A stretch of DNA of 18,493 bases from Anaerolineae bacterium (lineage in GTDB: Bacteria; Chloroflexota; Anaerolineae; Aggregatilineales; Phototrophicaceae): NCBI GenBank assembly GCA_028284565.1, contig JANQRM010000317.1, positions 1 through 18,493 of the forward strand. The letters run 5' to 3'. Positions 6,416 through 14,932 of this stretch are shown one piece after another. Within the stretch, counting starts at the first letter, position 1. Each line of letters opens with the position of its first letter. The notes below the pieces were generated by a model, which searched no databases, was not told the DNA's origin, and saw nothing but the letters and a program-made list of their open reading frames with translations. Both the position numbers and the translations under genes were made by a program.

Positions 6416-8518
6416 ATGAATTCGGTCACAACAGACACTCAACAAGCCACAGTTCCCAGTAAAACAGCACCTGCACAAGAACTTGATGTTCTGCGGGCTA
6501 TCCAACAAACGTCGCAAACACTGGGAACGATTTTGGACCTGAAACCCTTGATCAAAGCGACTGCCCCGTTTATCCAAGAGCTGAGTGGGTGTCATCATTG
6601 CCTCATCATGATGAATGATCCCGAAAGCTACGCCCTAGGGTTCGGAACGCTAGTTCCTGCTTTGGAACATAAGAATGAACAAAATGATTTGCGTTCAGCC
6701 TATATCAACGTCTATAACGGTGAAGATGATCCGGTCATTGGGCAATGGCTCGTTGGGAAACCAATTGCGATCGATAATCAAACCGCATCTCAATCGAGGG
6801 TTGCCGGATTTTTACAATTTGAGAGTTTTGACAATTTATACAGCTTCCCCTTCTATAGTCACGAAAAATTTATAGGTGTGATGGTCTTGAATTATCAAGG
6901 TACATCCATTGATAGTACCAAGATATCGTTGCTTCAAGCCGTAACGGACACGATTTCCATCACTCTCGAAAACGCACTAAAACACAATCAAACGGTACGT
7001 CAACTCGCTGACAATATGACCGAGTTGAATATTTTACGTCAGATTGATGAAGAGCTAAAAGACACCATCGAACTGCGACGGGTGTTCAAGATGATATTAG
7101 ATTGGGCGTTGCGTTTCACGAATGCTCATGCGTCTGCTCTCGCACTTTATGATGTTGACAAAGATACCCTGCGTGTGATGGAACATTATGGTTATGACCT
7201 CAATAATTCTTTGCTGAAGGTAATTGAGGAGGATCATACTGGCGGCATCACGCACCGCGTCGCTCGTTTTGGGCAAGTGGAAGTAATTCCTGATGTCGCA
7301 ATGGATAAAGATTATGTGGCGATTAATCCCAAGATTCGTTCTCAATTGTCTGTCCCCATTATGCGGGAAGATCGCGTTGTTGCAGTCTTGACGTTAGAGA
7401 GTGAAAAAGTCAACGCCTTTGATGATGGACATTTGAGCTTTATTGATGTGCTATCTCAGCGGGCTGGGGTTGCGGTGGATAATGCTCGTTTGTTTACCGA
7501 AACGCGCTGGGAACAAGAGAAACTGGCACTCATCCTCGAAAGTATTAAGGATAGCGTCATTGTTGTCAGCCCCGAACAACGGATTGTCCTGATTAATCCC
7601 TCTGCGCTTTCTGCTTTGCAGTTGTATAACAATGCAGACCGTTATATTGGACAACGCTTCCAAGATGTGGTGGATGACCAAGAGATTAAAGAGTTCTTCT
7701 ACAAAGCCTTAGAAACAGACCAAGGTTCGATCGCCGAGTTTGAATTGCCCAATGGCAACTTCTACTATGCAAACATTGCCAAGCAAGCGGGTGTTGGCTG
7801 GATCATCATCATGCAAGACATCACCCCTTTCAAAGAGACCGACAAACTCAAGAGCGAATTGCTGGCAACTGCCTCACATGACTTAAAGCAACCGTTGAGT
7901 GTGATGCGAGGCTATGTCGATTTATTGAATATGACCAATGAATTTGACGAGCGGTCTACGCGCTTCATGGATAGTTTGCAGTTGGCTATCCGGAACATGC
8001 AAAGATTGATTGACGAGTTATTGGATTTGGCAAAAATCGAGTCGGGTTTACAGCTCGAAATCGAGTCGGTTGATCTGACAGCTGTACTCAATGATTGTGT
8101 CAGTGTAGTCAAGAGCAAAGCGGAAGAAAAATCCCTCAAAATCAATTTGGAAGTTCCACCTGACTTACCAGAAGTGCAAGGGGATCGATTCCGTCTGGGT
8201 CAGATATTCAATAATCTCGTTGGCAATGCAGTGAAATATACGCCTGCGTCAGGGCGAGTGAATATCTATGCTGAAAAACGGGGGTTGGTTTTACGCATCA
8301 GCGTGCAAGATACGGGTATTGGAATCAGCCCAGAAGACCGCGCACACATCTTTGACCGTTTCTATCGTGTCCGTCGTCCAGAAACCGATGGCATTGAGGG
8401 AACGGGTTTAGGCTTGGCTATTGTGAAGTCGTTGATTGAAGCACACCAAGGTAAGATTGATCTTGAAAGCAAGCTCAATCACGGTTCTACCTTCCATGTG
8501 ACCTTGCCCATCGGTTAA
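6416..8518 (+). CDS. Soluble hybrid-sensor histidine kinase, GAF-GAF-PAS-HisKA-HATPase
   Basis: A 700-residue kinase without membrane helices, so it senses cytoplasmic or diffusible signals. The domain order is GAF (about 28-190), a second GAF (about 215-360), PAS (about 372-470), HisKA with phospho-acceptor H488 in ASHDLKQPL, and HATPase_c (about 590-700). The ATPase domain shows the N-box with N600 and N604 (IFNNLVGNAVKYTP), the G1 box DTGIGI (632-637), the F box FDRFYR (646-651) and the G2 box GTGLGLAI (662-669). All residues needed for autophosphorylation are present. The second GAF contains the usual LSVPI...VAVLTLES strands; I see no obvious conserved chromophore cysteine. No response regulator is next to it, so it is an orphan here. 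The ATG at 6416 lacks a clear Shine-Dalgarno sequence; an upstream ATG near 6400 is out of frame. Despite the broad term hybrid, no receiver domain is attached. Confidence 0.93.
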   Translation: MNSVTTDTQQATVPSKTAPAQELDVLRAIQQTSQTLGTILDLKPLIKATAPFIQELSGCHHCLIMMNDPESYALGFGTLVPALEHKNEQNDLRSAYINVYNGEDDPVIGQWLVGKPIAIDNQTASQSRVAGFLQFESFDNLYSFPFYSHEKFIGVMVLNYQGTSIDSTKISLLQAVTDTISITLENALKHNQTVRQLADNMTELNILRQIDEELKDTIELRRVFKMILDWALRFTNAHASALALYDVDKDTLRVMEHYGYDLNNSLLKVIEEDHTGGITHRVARFGQVEVIPDVAMDKDYVAINPKIRSQLSVPIMREDRVVAVLTLESEKVNAFDDGHLSFIDVLSQRAGVAVDNARLFTETRWEQEKLALILESIKDSVIVVSPEQRIVLINPSALSALQLYNNADRYIGQRFQDVVDDQEIKEFFYKALETDQGSIAEFELPNGNFYYANIAKQAGVGWIIIMQDITPFKETDKLKSELLATASHDLKQPLSVMRGYVDLLNMTNEFDERSTRFMDSLQLAIRNMQRLIDELLDLAKIESGLQLEIESVDLTAVLNDCVSVVKSKAEEKSLKINLEVPPDLPEVQGDRFRLGQIFNNLVGNAVKYTPASGRVNIYAEKRGLVLRISVQDTGIGISPEDRAHIFDRFYRVRRPETDGIEGTGLGLAIVKSLIEAHQGKIDLESKLNHGSTFHVTLPIG

Positions 8519-8520
8519 CC

Positions 8521-8548
8521 AAAAAGGCAACGGATTGCTCCATTGCCT
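8521..8548. terminator. Bidirectional rho-independent terminator between convergent genes
   Basis: AGGCAA (8525-8530) pairs with TTGCCT (8543-8548). Inside, after one mismatch, GG pairs with CC around the six-base loop ATTGCT. On the minus strand the stem is followed by TTTTT (8525-8521), a good terminator for the permease gene that ends at 8567. On the plus strand it is followed by CTCATTTT, a weaker tail for the kinase gene that ends at 8518. Confidence 0.65.
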
Positions 8549-8566
8549 CTCATTTTACCACTCTAT

Positions 8567-10990
8567 TTAATCGTCTGAGTTTGGCGGGGGGGCATCGTCC
8601 GCCTCTACCTCGTTTGAATCCTCTTTAATTGACTCTTCGTCTACATCATCTTCCCAATGGGTGTGGATTTGAACTTCGCGCAACTCGTTTCGGGCATTAA
8701 TCGAGACAATCGTTTTTACATCAATCTCTTTATCAATCAACCCCAGTTCTTGCAATGTCCACACGGTTGTCAAGCGGTCACTGAGATTGGGCCACTGGTC
8801 TTTCGCCCATTGATACCGTTGACGACAAAATTGCCAGATTTCTTCCGGTTGTTTGCCCCAGTTATAATTCTCGAATTCTTCCCAGATAAGGTCTGGATCG
8901 GTCATCGGGAAGAGGATGGTAATCATGGCGCGCTTGACTTCTTCGTGGTCACGTCCATGTTCTGGACTCACCCAATTGGCATGATACTTGTCGATAAAGG
9001 TGAAAATGCCATAGTGTGAATAGCGTTCGATATCGGCTTTCATTTCTTTCCGACGATTATAGGCGGCATCATAGGTTTCTTGTAAATCAACACTCGGCTC
9101 ATGACTGATTTCGTCTCCATGATCTTCATGCGAGAAGTAGTGCATCTCAACCGAGTGAAGGAACGCAACCAAACGTCGGATACGCTCGGAATCGACGTTG
9201 AATTTGACGAGTTCACCATGTTCTATCATGTCATTCACAAGGTCAGCAATCCCACGTTGACGAGCCTCATCATGAGCGCGTTGAACCCCACTCTCATAGG
9301 CTAAATCGCGTACTGCCGGAGGAAGTGCCATGCCTTTGACTTTTTCATCCCGTTTGGTCAAACCTCCGCGTGAATAGACAACTTGGAAGAGCGTGATGAT
9401 GACACCCGACACGACAATGAAACCTAGCGCATCCGTCTTCTGGGTTACTAAGACAATCAACATAAAATAGCTAGCGAACATCCCACGAAAACCAGCAAAG
9501 CGTAGGGATTTGGCTTCATCAGAGCCGGGTTGGATTCCACGGTCTAGCAAGGCATCATCACGAACAAAGAAGACCGTCGTGCTAGTAATGACGAAAGCAC
9601 TGACAAAACCGAAAGCATAGAAGGCTTCAACAACGACGACTTCTCGAATGATGGGAATAAGTGCCGCTGAAAATGCCCATATGACCGCAATCCCAATGCG
9701 GTCATTGGCAAAAAAGGATGGCAAGCGACCTAACTGTGCCGCATTCGCCGCAACAGCCGCGCCACCCACATAGCCCCCTCCTTGTGCAAGAAGCAAGATG
9801 ACAGCTAATAAAAAGGCGGCAACCAAGAGGAGGGATTCAGCCGATGTCCCCCCTAATGCCTCCTCGATTCGCCTTGCAATCGCAATATCAGTAGCAACTT
9901 CCTCAAGTGAGCGATCATCATGATGATGCTCCTCAAGGAAGTGGGCGGCATCTGCTCGGTCTTCCGCTGTCACTTCTGGTATTTCGGTTATTTGATTATC
10001 GGAGAACTGTTGGACAGCAACGATTTCATATTCAATCAAGAGGGTACTATAGCCCTCAGTCGCCGGTATTTTCCATTGTTCCGCTGTGAGCAATTGCACA
10101 ACACCTGTCCCAATCAAAAAGATGGCGGCGAGCGTGAGTGCCGTGTTGATGACCTTCCATTTAGGACGTGCCGCGTGCTTTCCGCTGGCTGGAATCACTT
10201 CATAGCCAGAAAACCCGAGCATCGCGCTACTCATAGAACGGAAGAAGAATTGGAAGAACAATACGGAGCCAATTGCTGGTGCATTTCCAGCGACTCGAAT
10301 GACCTCTTCGGCAACGCCGGTTTCCTGTAGCCGTTGGACAATTCCATCCGTGAGGAATGCCCATTGTGGATTACCCGCCGCCGCAGACCCAACGATAGTC
10401 AGCGCAAACAACGTAAAAATAGTGAATGCCCCACCACCGAGTAAGAATAAGGGAACCGCACGTTTCGGTCCTACTGCGACAAGGACAGCCATGATGAAGA
10501 AGGCAAAACCCTCGGCTAATAAGATACGATACTGCGCCCATTCTGGAAAAATGAGCATCGTCACATCTGCCGCCGAGATAGAACTAATGATGATAGTTAG
10601 CACCGCATCAAGGAAGAAGAGGCTTGTCCCCACCCATGAAAGCCAACGCATCCTAGGTGGACCAATCGCTTCAACTAGTGGACCACTCCCACCGGCATTG
10701 GGACGGAGATACGCACCTGCTTTGTAGGCAGGGACAATTCCCAAGAACAGCAAGGCAGATAACACAATGAAGGCTAAAACAGCGATGGAATGATAGCCAC
10801 TCGCACCATGAATCGCGAGTAAGGTTTGATATGCCGCGACACTAAAGGCATCCGCCGCAATTTCAAAGATGAGTGCCAAAACACCGAGACCCGAACCACC
10901 CAGCAACAAGCCCTCAAACATGAGTTTGGGTAACTTTTTATTGGCGACCTCGGCATCTTCACGGCTGACATAACTACGGAAGGCGAACAT
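8567..10990 (-). CDS. APC-superfamily permease-like membrane protein with long C-terminal cytosolic region
   Basis: An 807-residue protein. About a dozen hydrophobic helices lie between residues 25 and 540, opening with a glycine-rich first helix (LLLGGSGLGVLAL) and a GGSGPLVEAIG loop (100-110), typical of amino acid/polyamine/cation (APC) transporters. Two features are unusual. A loop of about 85 residues (301-385) between helices contains a His/Asp cluster (HFLEEHHHDD, 350-359) and is probably outside the membrane. A soluble C-terminal region of about 265 residues (541-807) is rich in His, Trp, Tyr and acidic residues and ends in an acidic tail. APC permeases are usually 450-550 residues, so both parts are additions. 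The substrate is not determinable; amino acids are the default. The ATG at 10990 has AAGGA about seven bases upstream, and the gene stands alone on its strand, converging on the kinase gene. Confidence 0.75.
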   Translation of the reverse strand: MFAFRSYVSREDAEVANKKLPKLMFEGLLLGGSGLGVLALIFEIAADAFSVAAYQTLLAIHGASGYHSIAVLAFIVLSALLFLGIVPAYKAGAYLRPNAGGSGPLVEAIGPPRMRWLSWVGTSLFFLDAVLTIIISSISAADVTMLIFPEWAQYRILLAEGFAFFIMAVLVAVGPKRAVPLFLLGGGAFTIFTLFALTIVGSAAAGNPQWAFLTDGIVQRLQETGVAEEVIRVAGNAPAIGSVLFFQFFFRSMSSAMLGFSGYEVIPASGKHAARPKWKVINTALTLAAIFLIGTGVVQLLTAEQWKIPATEGYSTLLIEYEIVAVQQFSDNQITEIPEVTAEDRADAAHFLEEHHHDDRSLEEVATDIAIARRIEEALGGTSAESLLLVAAFLLAVILLLAQGGGYVGGAAVAANAAQLGRLPSFFANDRIGIAVIWAFSAALIPIIREVVVVEAFYAFGFVSAFVITSTTVFFVRDDALLDRGIQPGSDEAKSLRFAGFRGMFASYFMLIVLVTQKTDALGFIVVSGVIITLFQVVYSRGGLTKRDEKVKGMALPPAVRDLAYESGVQRAHDEARQRGIADLVNDMIEHGELVKFNVDSERIRRLVAFLHSVEMHYFSHEDHGDEISHEPSVDLQETYDAAYNRRKEMKADIERYSHYGIFTFIDKYHANWVSPEHGRDHEEVKRAMITILFPMTDPDLIWEEFENYNWGKQPEEIWQFCRQRYQWAKDQWPNLSDRLTTVWTLQELGLIDKEIDVKTIVSINARNELREVQIHTHWEDDVDEESIKEDSNEVEADDAPPPNSDD

Positions 10991-11030
10991 AGATTGTCCT
11001 TAACCCCTATCCAAATAATTGAACCGAGAG

Positions 11031-11059
11031 AGCATACCACAAATTGAATTCCCTGTGCA
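11031..11059 (-). promoter_or_regulatory. Candidate promoter of the permease gene
   Basis: On the minus strand, an extended -10 TGG-TATGCT (hexamer 11036-11031) has a -35-like TGCACA (11059-11054) 17 bases upstream. A short inverted repeat, AATTGA (11042-11047) and TCAATT (11061-11066), brackets the -35, but it is AT-rich and may be chance. Confidence 0.35.
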
Positions 11060-11125
11060 GTCAATTCGCTCTCAATAGGACTGATTTTATCCCTTTTTTA
11101 TAGTCTAACCCTTAAGGACTTTGTG

Positions 11126-11154
11126 TTGTCAGGTTAGCAGTTGCTCGGTAAGAT
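11126..11154 (+). promoter_or_regulatory. Candidate sigma-70 promoter of the acyl-CoA catabolic genes
   Basis: TTGTCA (11126-11131) and TAAGAT (11149-11154) are separated by 17 bases. The predicted start, near 11161, gives a leader of about 30 bases to the carboxylase start codon. No clear operator palindrome overlaps it. Confidence 0.45.
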
Positions 11155-11192
11155 GGAGATAAATTAATTAAACGGGGATTCGATAAATCGTT

Positions 11193-12800
11193 ATGCCAGT
11201 GCTGTCTTCTCATATCAAAACCCAAAGCGATGACTATCAAGTGCAGTATCAACATAATCTCGAACTCGTTGAGCAACTGGAACAACGTCAAGCTGAGGTT
11301 CGTCAAGCGGGAGAGCGTGGGCGCAAACGAATGCTAGAGCGTGGCAAAATCCCCGCACGAGAACGGCTTGAGCTATTACTTGACCCCGATACCCCATTTC
11401 TCGAACTGTCTACCCTCGCCGCTTATGATATGTATAGCAATGAAACGCCGGGGGCTGGCTTAATCACTGGAATCGGGAAAATTAGTGGTCAAGAATGCGT
11501 CATTGTGGTCAATAATCCAGCGATTAAGGGTGGCACGACTTATCCTGTCTCACTAACGAAGTCCTTGCGCTCGCAAGAAATCGCCATGACCAATCACCTG
11601 CCGATGGTGAACTTGGTAGAAAGTGGGGGCGCGAATCTACCTCATCAAGCAGAAATCTTTGTGCCGGGAGGACGCGGATTTGCGAATCAAGCCAAGTTGA
11701 GTGGGATGGGTGTGCCACAGGTGTCGATTGTCTTTGGAAATAGCACGGCTGGCGGTGCATATATCCCTGGCATGAGTGATTACACCGTGTTTGTGCGGAA
11801 TCAGGCATTGGCATTTTTGGGTGGTCCCCCATTGGTCAAGATGGCAACGGGCGAAGAGGTCGATGATGAAACGCTGGGTGGCGCAGAAATGCACGCGAAG
11901 GTCTCTGGATTGGTCGATTACATTGGGGAAGATGATGCCGATGCAATTCGCATAGGACGTGAGATTGTCGCCACTTTTAATCGGCAGACGTATGCTCCTT
12001 CTACACAACAAACACCTGAATCGCCCAAATACGATCCGGATGAATTACTGGGTATTGTGCCAATTGATACCATCCGCAAGCCCCTTGAAATGCGCGAAGT
12101 AATTGCCCGAATTGTCGATGGCTCACGTTTTATGGAATTCAAGCCTGATTATGGCTCTACTTTGGTGACTGGAAACGCTCATATCAATGGCTATCCAGTG
12201 GGGATATTGGCGAATAACGGCGTGTTGTTCAGTGAAAGTGCGAATAAAGCCACCCAGTTTATTCAATTGTGCAATCACAGCCGAACCCCATTAATTTATC
12301 TACAAAATATCACGGGCTTTATGGTCGGTGAACAAGCAGAAACAGGCGGGATTATTAAGCATGGAAGCCAGATGATTAATGCGGTTGCCAATAGCAATGT
12401 GCCACAATTTACGATTTTGGTCGGCGGGGCATATGGTGCAGGCTATTATGCCATGTGTGGGCGACCTTATGACCCGCGCTTGATATTCGCATGGACATCC
12501 AGCCGTACAGCCGTCATGGGTGCCGAACAAGCGGCAGGCGTGTTGGGAATTATCCAAGAGGCATCGGCTCGTCGTAAAGGCGAAGAACCAGACATGGAAC
12601 ATATCAAGCAGATGAAGTTCATGGTGAAGTATAAATTTGAGGTAGAATCCAACCCCTATTATGGCACGGCGCGGATTTGGGACGATGGGCTAATCGACCC
12701 GCGCGATACGCGACAAGTGCTGACGATTGGCTTGTCGATGTCATATAACCGTGATTGGGTGAGCGAAGGTCCACCCCATTATGGAAACTTCAGGATGTAA
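11193..12800 (+). CDS. Acyl-CoA carboxylase, carboxyltransferase (beta) subunit, MCC/GCC class
   Basis: A 535-residue carboxyltransferase subunit of a biotin-dependent acyl-CoA carboxylase, moving CO2 from carboxybiotin to an acyl-CoA. The length and the N-terminus (MPVLSSHIKT...) align with the methylcrotonyl-CoA carboxylase beta subunit (LiuB) as I remember it. The N-half oxyanion region is ESGGAN (143-148) with NSTAGGAYIPGMSD (183-196) and FLGGPPLVKMATGEEV (208-223). The C-half has QNITGFMVG (371-379), GGAYGAGYYAMCGRPYDPR (411-429) and MGAEQAAGVLG (442-452), characteristic of the MCC and geranyl-CoA carboxylase branch and not of propionyl-CoA carboxylase. The segment RGFANQ (161-166) replaces the bulkier R-I-F-F/Y-N-Q of MCC as I recall it, which may widen the acyl pocket. 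The alpha subunit is not in the window. The ATG has only a distant GGGGA upstream. LiuB and AtuC are both possible, so no symbol is given. Confidence 0.92.
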   Translation: MPVLSSHIKTQSDDYQVQYQHNLELVEQLEQRQAEVRQAGERGRKRMLERGKIPARERLELLLDPDTPFLELSTLAAYDMYSNETPGAGLITGIGKISGQECVIVVNNPAIKGGTTYPVSLTKSLRSQEIAMTNHLPMVNLVESGGANLPHQAEIFVPGGRGFANQAKLSGMGVPQVSIVFGNSTAGGAYIPGMSDYTVFVRNQALAFLGGPPLVKMATGEEVDDETLGGAEMHAKVSGLVDYIGEDDADAIRIGREIVATFNRQTYAPSTQQTPESPKYDPDELLGIVPIDTIRKPLEMREVIARIVDGSRFMEFKPDYGSTLVTGNAHINGYPVGILANNGVLFSESANKATQFIQLCNHSRTPLIYLQNITGFMVGEQAETGGIIKHGSQMINAVANSNVPQFTILVGGAYGAGYYAMCGRPYDPRLIFAWTSSRTAVMGAEQAAGVLGIIQEASARRKGEEPDMEHIKQMKFMVKYKFEVESNPYYGTARIWDDGLIDPRDTRQVLTIGLSMSYNRDWVSEGPPHYGNFRM

Positions 12801-12806
12801 TGGCTG

Positions 12807-13661
12807 ATGACAGATCATGAGTTACATGAAAAGAATCGACTGTCGTGGAATGAAGCGACGAAAGCCCACAACAGTCACAAAGGCGACCAAGCGACGTTCT
12901 TTCGCAATGGTGGGAGTACCTTGTTTCCCGATGAGGTTGAGTTGCTAGGCGATATATTGGGCAAATCACTCGTGCATCTACAATGTAATGCTGGACAAGA
13001 CACCTTGAGCATTGCCTCAAAACTGGGTGCGATGGTGACGGGTGTCGATATCAGTGATGAGGCGATTCGCTTTGCCTCTCAATTATCACAAGACAGTGGC
13101 ATCCCTGCTGCGTTTATTCGCTCTGACGTATTTGATTGGTTTGAGGACAACACACAGCTATTTGATATCGGATTTAGTTCCTATGGCGCGACGATTTGGC
13201 TGTCCGACATTCAAGCATGGGGACGAGGGATTGCCAAAGCCCTCAAGTCTGGCGGACGATTTGTCTATATCGACTTTCATCCGACCTTTGGCATGTTCGA
13301 GAAGCCAAATGACCACTGGCAAATCACCTATCCGTATATGCAAGGAACGCATTTACAATTCGACGGCGTGGGTGATTATGTCGCCCTGACAGGCAGTATC
13401 GCCGAAGGTGAATTTGAAGACGGTGTACAAGATTTCCAGAATCCGCATGACAGTCATGAATTTGCATGGGGCATTGCCGATATTGTGATGGCATTGGTGG
13501 ATGCTGGCTTAACCCTCAACCTCCTGAAAGAGTACCCTTATGCCAATGGATTCAAGCGTTTTGAAGATATGCAAGAATTGAATGGGCGACGCTTTGCCAT
13601 GCCAGCGCACTACCCCCAACAATTCCCCTTGATGTTTGGTATCGTCGTTACAAAACCCTAA
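12807..13661 (+). CDS. Class I SAM-dependent methyltransferase
   Basis: A 284-residue Rossmann-fold methyltransferase. The N-terminal NRLSWNEATKAHNSH motif (10-24) is typical of a family of small-molecule methyltransferases of unknown substrate. Motif I is VHLQCNAGQDTLSIA (56-70), the acidic end of strand 2 is D81 in VTGVDIS, and D107 in RSDVFDW lies in the region that contacts the adenine. A post-core region rich in aromatic residues and His (FHPTFGMF, HDSHEFAWG) probably forms the substrate lid. There is no transmembrane segment. It starts six bases after the carboxylase stop and ends 24 bases before the dehydrogenase start, so it is co-transcribed with acyl-CoA catabolic genes. No step of leucine or terpene breakdown needs a methyltransferase, so its role here is unclear. 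Confidence 0.88.
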   Translation: MTDHELHEKNRLSWNEATKAHNSHKGDQATFFRNGGSTLFPDEVELLGDILGKSLVHLQCNAGQDTLSIASKLGAMVTGVDISDEAIRFASQLSQDSGIPAAFIRSDVFDWFEDNTQLFDIGFSSYGATIWLSDIQAWGRGIAKALKSGGRFVYIDFHPTFGMFEKPNDHWQITYPYMQGTHLQFDGVGDYVALTGSIAEGEFEDGVQDFQNPHDSHEFAWGIADIVMALVDAGLTLNLLKEYPYANGFKRFEDMQELNGRRFAMPAHYPQQFPLMFGIVVTKP

Positions 13662-13674
13662 TTGTTTAGTGAAT

Positions 13675-13679
13675 GGAGG
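13675..13679 (+). promoter_or_regulatory. Ribosome binding site that fixes the acyl-CoA dehydrogenase start
   Basis: A consensus GGAGG lies six bases before the ATG at 13686. This favours that ATG over the in-frame TTG at 13662, which directly abuts the methyltransferase stop and would place this GGAGG inside the coding region. Confidence 0.85.
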
Positions 13680-13685
13680 CACATC

Positions 13686-14879
13686 ATGGTCGCATCTGCA
13701 ACAATGACACATTCGTATAACCCCTTTACCGAAGAGCATGAGATGTTCCGTCGCACCGTGCGGAACTTTGTCGAGAAAGAAATCGCGCCCTATGCGGACG
13801 AATGGGAAGAAGCCGGACAAGCCCCCTTGCATGAGTTATTCAAAAAGATGGGCGACTTGGGCTTTTTGGGGCTGACCTATCCCGAAGAGGTTGGGGGTGC
13901 AGGCGCAGATATTTGGTTCACCGTGGTGCTTTGTGAGGAACTGAGTCGCTCGAATTGTGGGGGTATACCGATGGCAGTGATGGTGCATACCGATATGTGT
14001 ACGCCTGCCTTAGCGAAGTATGGCTCAGAAGAATTGAAGCAGAAATTCTTAGAACCCGCGATTCGGGGCGAGATGGTCGGAGCGATAGCTGTGACCGAAC
14101 CGGATGCAGGCTCCGATGTGGCACGGATTCGGACTCGTGCGGTGCGCGATGGCGATGAATACGTCATCAACGGGAGCAAGATGTACATCACGAATGGGAC
14201 ACAAGCCGATTGGGTGTGTTTGTTAGCCCGTACCGAAGATGGTGAAGACTATCATGGCATGTCCCTAATTATGGTTCCCACAGATACGCCCGGCTTTATC
14301 GTCAGCAAGAAGTTGAAGAAGTTAGGCAATCATTCCAGTGATACCGCCGTCCTCGCTTTTGAAGATATGCGCGTGCCAGTATCCAACCGGATTGGTGAGG
14401 AAGGCATGGGCTTTTATCTCCAGATGGAACAATTCCAAATCGAGCGATTGGTCGCGGCGTTGGGTGCGGTTGCTGGTGCAGAACTTGCTGTTCGGGATAC
14501 GATTCTTTATTGCCAAGAGCGTAAAACTTTCGGTAAACCTTTGATTGCCAACCAATGGATACAGTTCAAACTGGGTGAATTGTTGACCGAGATCGAAGCG
14601 GCACGACACCTAAATTATTATTGTGCGAGCCTGATCGACGCTCAAGAAGATGCCATGAAAGTGACCAAGATTGCGTCTATGTGCAAACTCAAAGCGGGAC
14701 GATTGGTGCGCGAGGTCGCCGATACCTGCCTGCAATTTTACGGTGGGATGGGCTATATGGAAGAAACACCCATTTCACGCTACTTCCGTGATACACGCCT
14801 AACAAGTATTGGTGGTGGTGCAGATGAAATCATGCTGGGTATCATCGCCAAATTAGAGAACATGAACCCAAGAGATTAG
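13686..14879 (+). CDS. Acyl-CoA dehydrogenase (isovaleryl/long-chain-like catalytic layout)
   Basis: A 397-residue FAD-dependent acyl-CoA dehydrogenase that introduces the alpha-beta double bond and passes electrons to electron-transfer flavoprotein. The three-part fold is complete: N-terminal helices, the middle beta domain with AVTEPDAGSDVARIR (135-149) and the flavin segment MYITNGTQADW (166-176), and the C-terminal helices with FYGGMGYMEETPISRYFRDTR (351-371). The position that is glutamate in short/medium-chain enzymes (E-G-T in the I-Y-E-G-T motif) is glycine here (IGGGADEIM, 375-383). E253 in QFQIERLVAA lies where isovaleryl-CoA and long-chain dehydrogenases place their catalytic base on helix G. 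The start at 13686 follows from a GGAGG six bases upstream. The context suits isovaleryl-CoA or citronellyl-CoA dehydrogenation; the sequence alone does not decide. Confidence 0.92.
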   Translation: MVASATMTHSYNPFTEEHEMFRRTVRNFVEKEIAPYADEWEEAGQAPLHELFKKMGDLGFLGLTYPEEVGGAGADIWFTVVLCEELSRSNCGGIPMAVMVHTDMCTPALAKYGSEELKQKFLEPAIRGEMVGAIAVTEPDAGSDVARIRTRAVRDGDEYVINGSKMYITNGTQADWVCLLARTEDGEDYHGMSLIMVPTDTPGFIVSKKLKKLGNHSSDTAVLAFEDMRVPVSNRIGEEGMGFYLQMEQFQIERLVAALGAVAGAELAVRDTILYCQERKTFGKPLIANQWIQFKLGELLTEIEAARHLNYYCASLIDAQEDAMKVTKIASMCKLKAGRLVREVADTCLQFYGGMGYMEETPISRYFRDTRLTSIGGGADEIMLGIIAKLENMNPRD

Positions 14880-14894
14880 GTGATTGGTATAGAT

Positions 14895-14910
14895 TGTGAA
14901 AAATATCACT
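14895..14910. promoter_or_regulatory. CRP/FNR-like binding site
   Basis: TGTGA-AAAATA-TCACT matches the CRP consensus TGTGA-N6-TCACA at nine of ten positions. Its centre (14902.5) is 41.5-42.5 bases before the start predicted from the -10 at 14933, the classic class II activator position. The -35 region of that promoter is poor, as expected for an activator-dependent promoter. The regulator itself is not in the window. Confidence 0.4.
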
Positions 14911-14932
14911 TAAATTTGATTTGTTGTTCAGG

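Noticed and set aside
9920..10727. Two plus-strand frames of 136 and 142 residues inside the permease gene
   Set aside because: They are antisense shadows of a strong membrane-protein frame, with low-complexity composition.
11042..11066. Inverted repeat AATTGA/TCAATT around the permease -35
   Set aside because: Six AT-rich bases per arm with a 13-base spacer are easily produced by chance; mentioned only with the promoter.
13662..13685. TTG start extending the acyl-CoA dehydrogenase by eight residues
   Set aside because: A GGAGG at ideal distance marks the ATG at 13686, and the extension would encode the Shine-Dalgarno itself.
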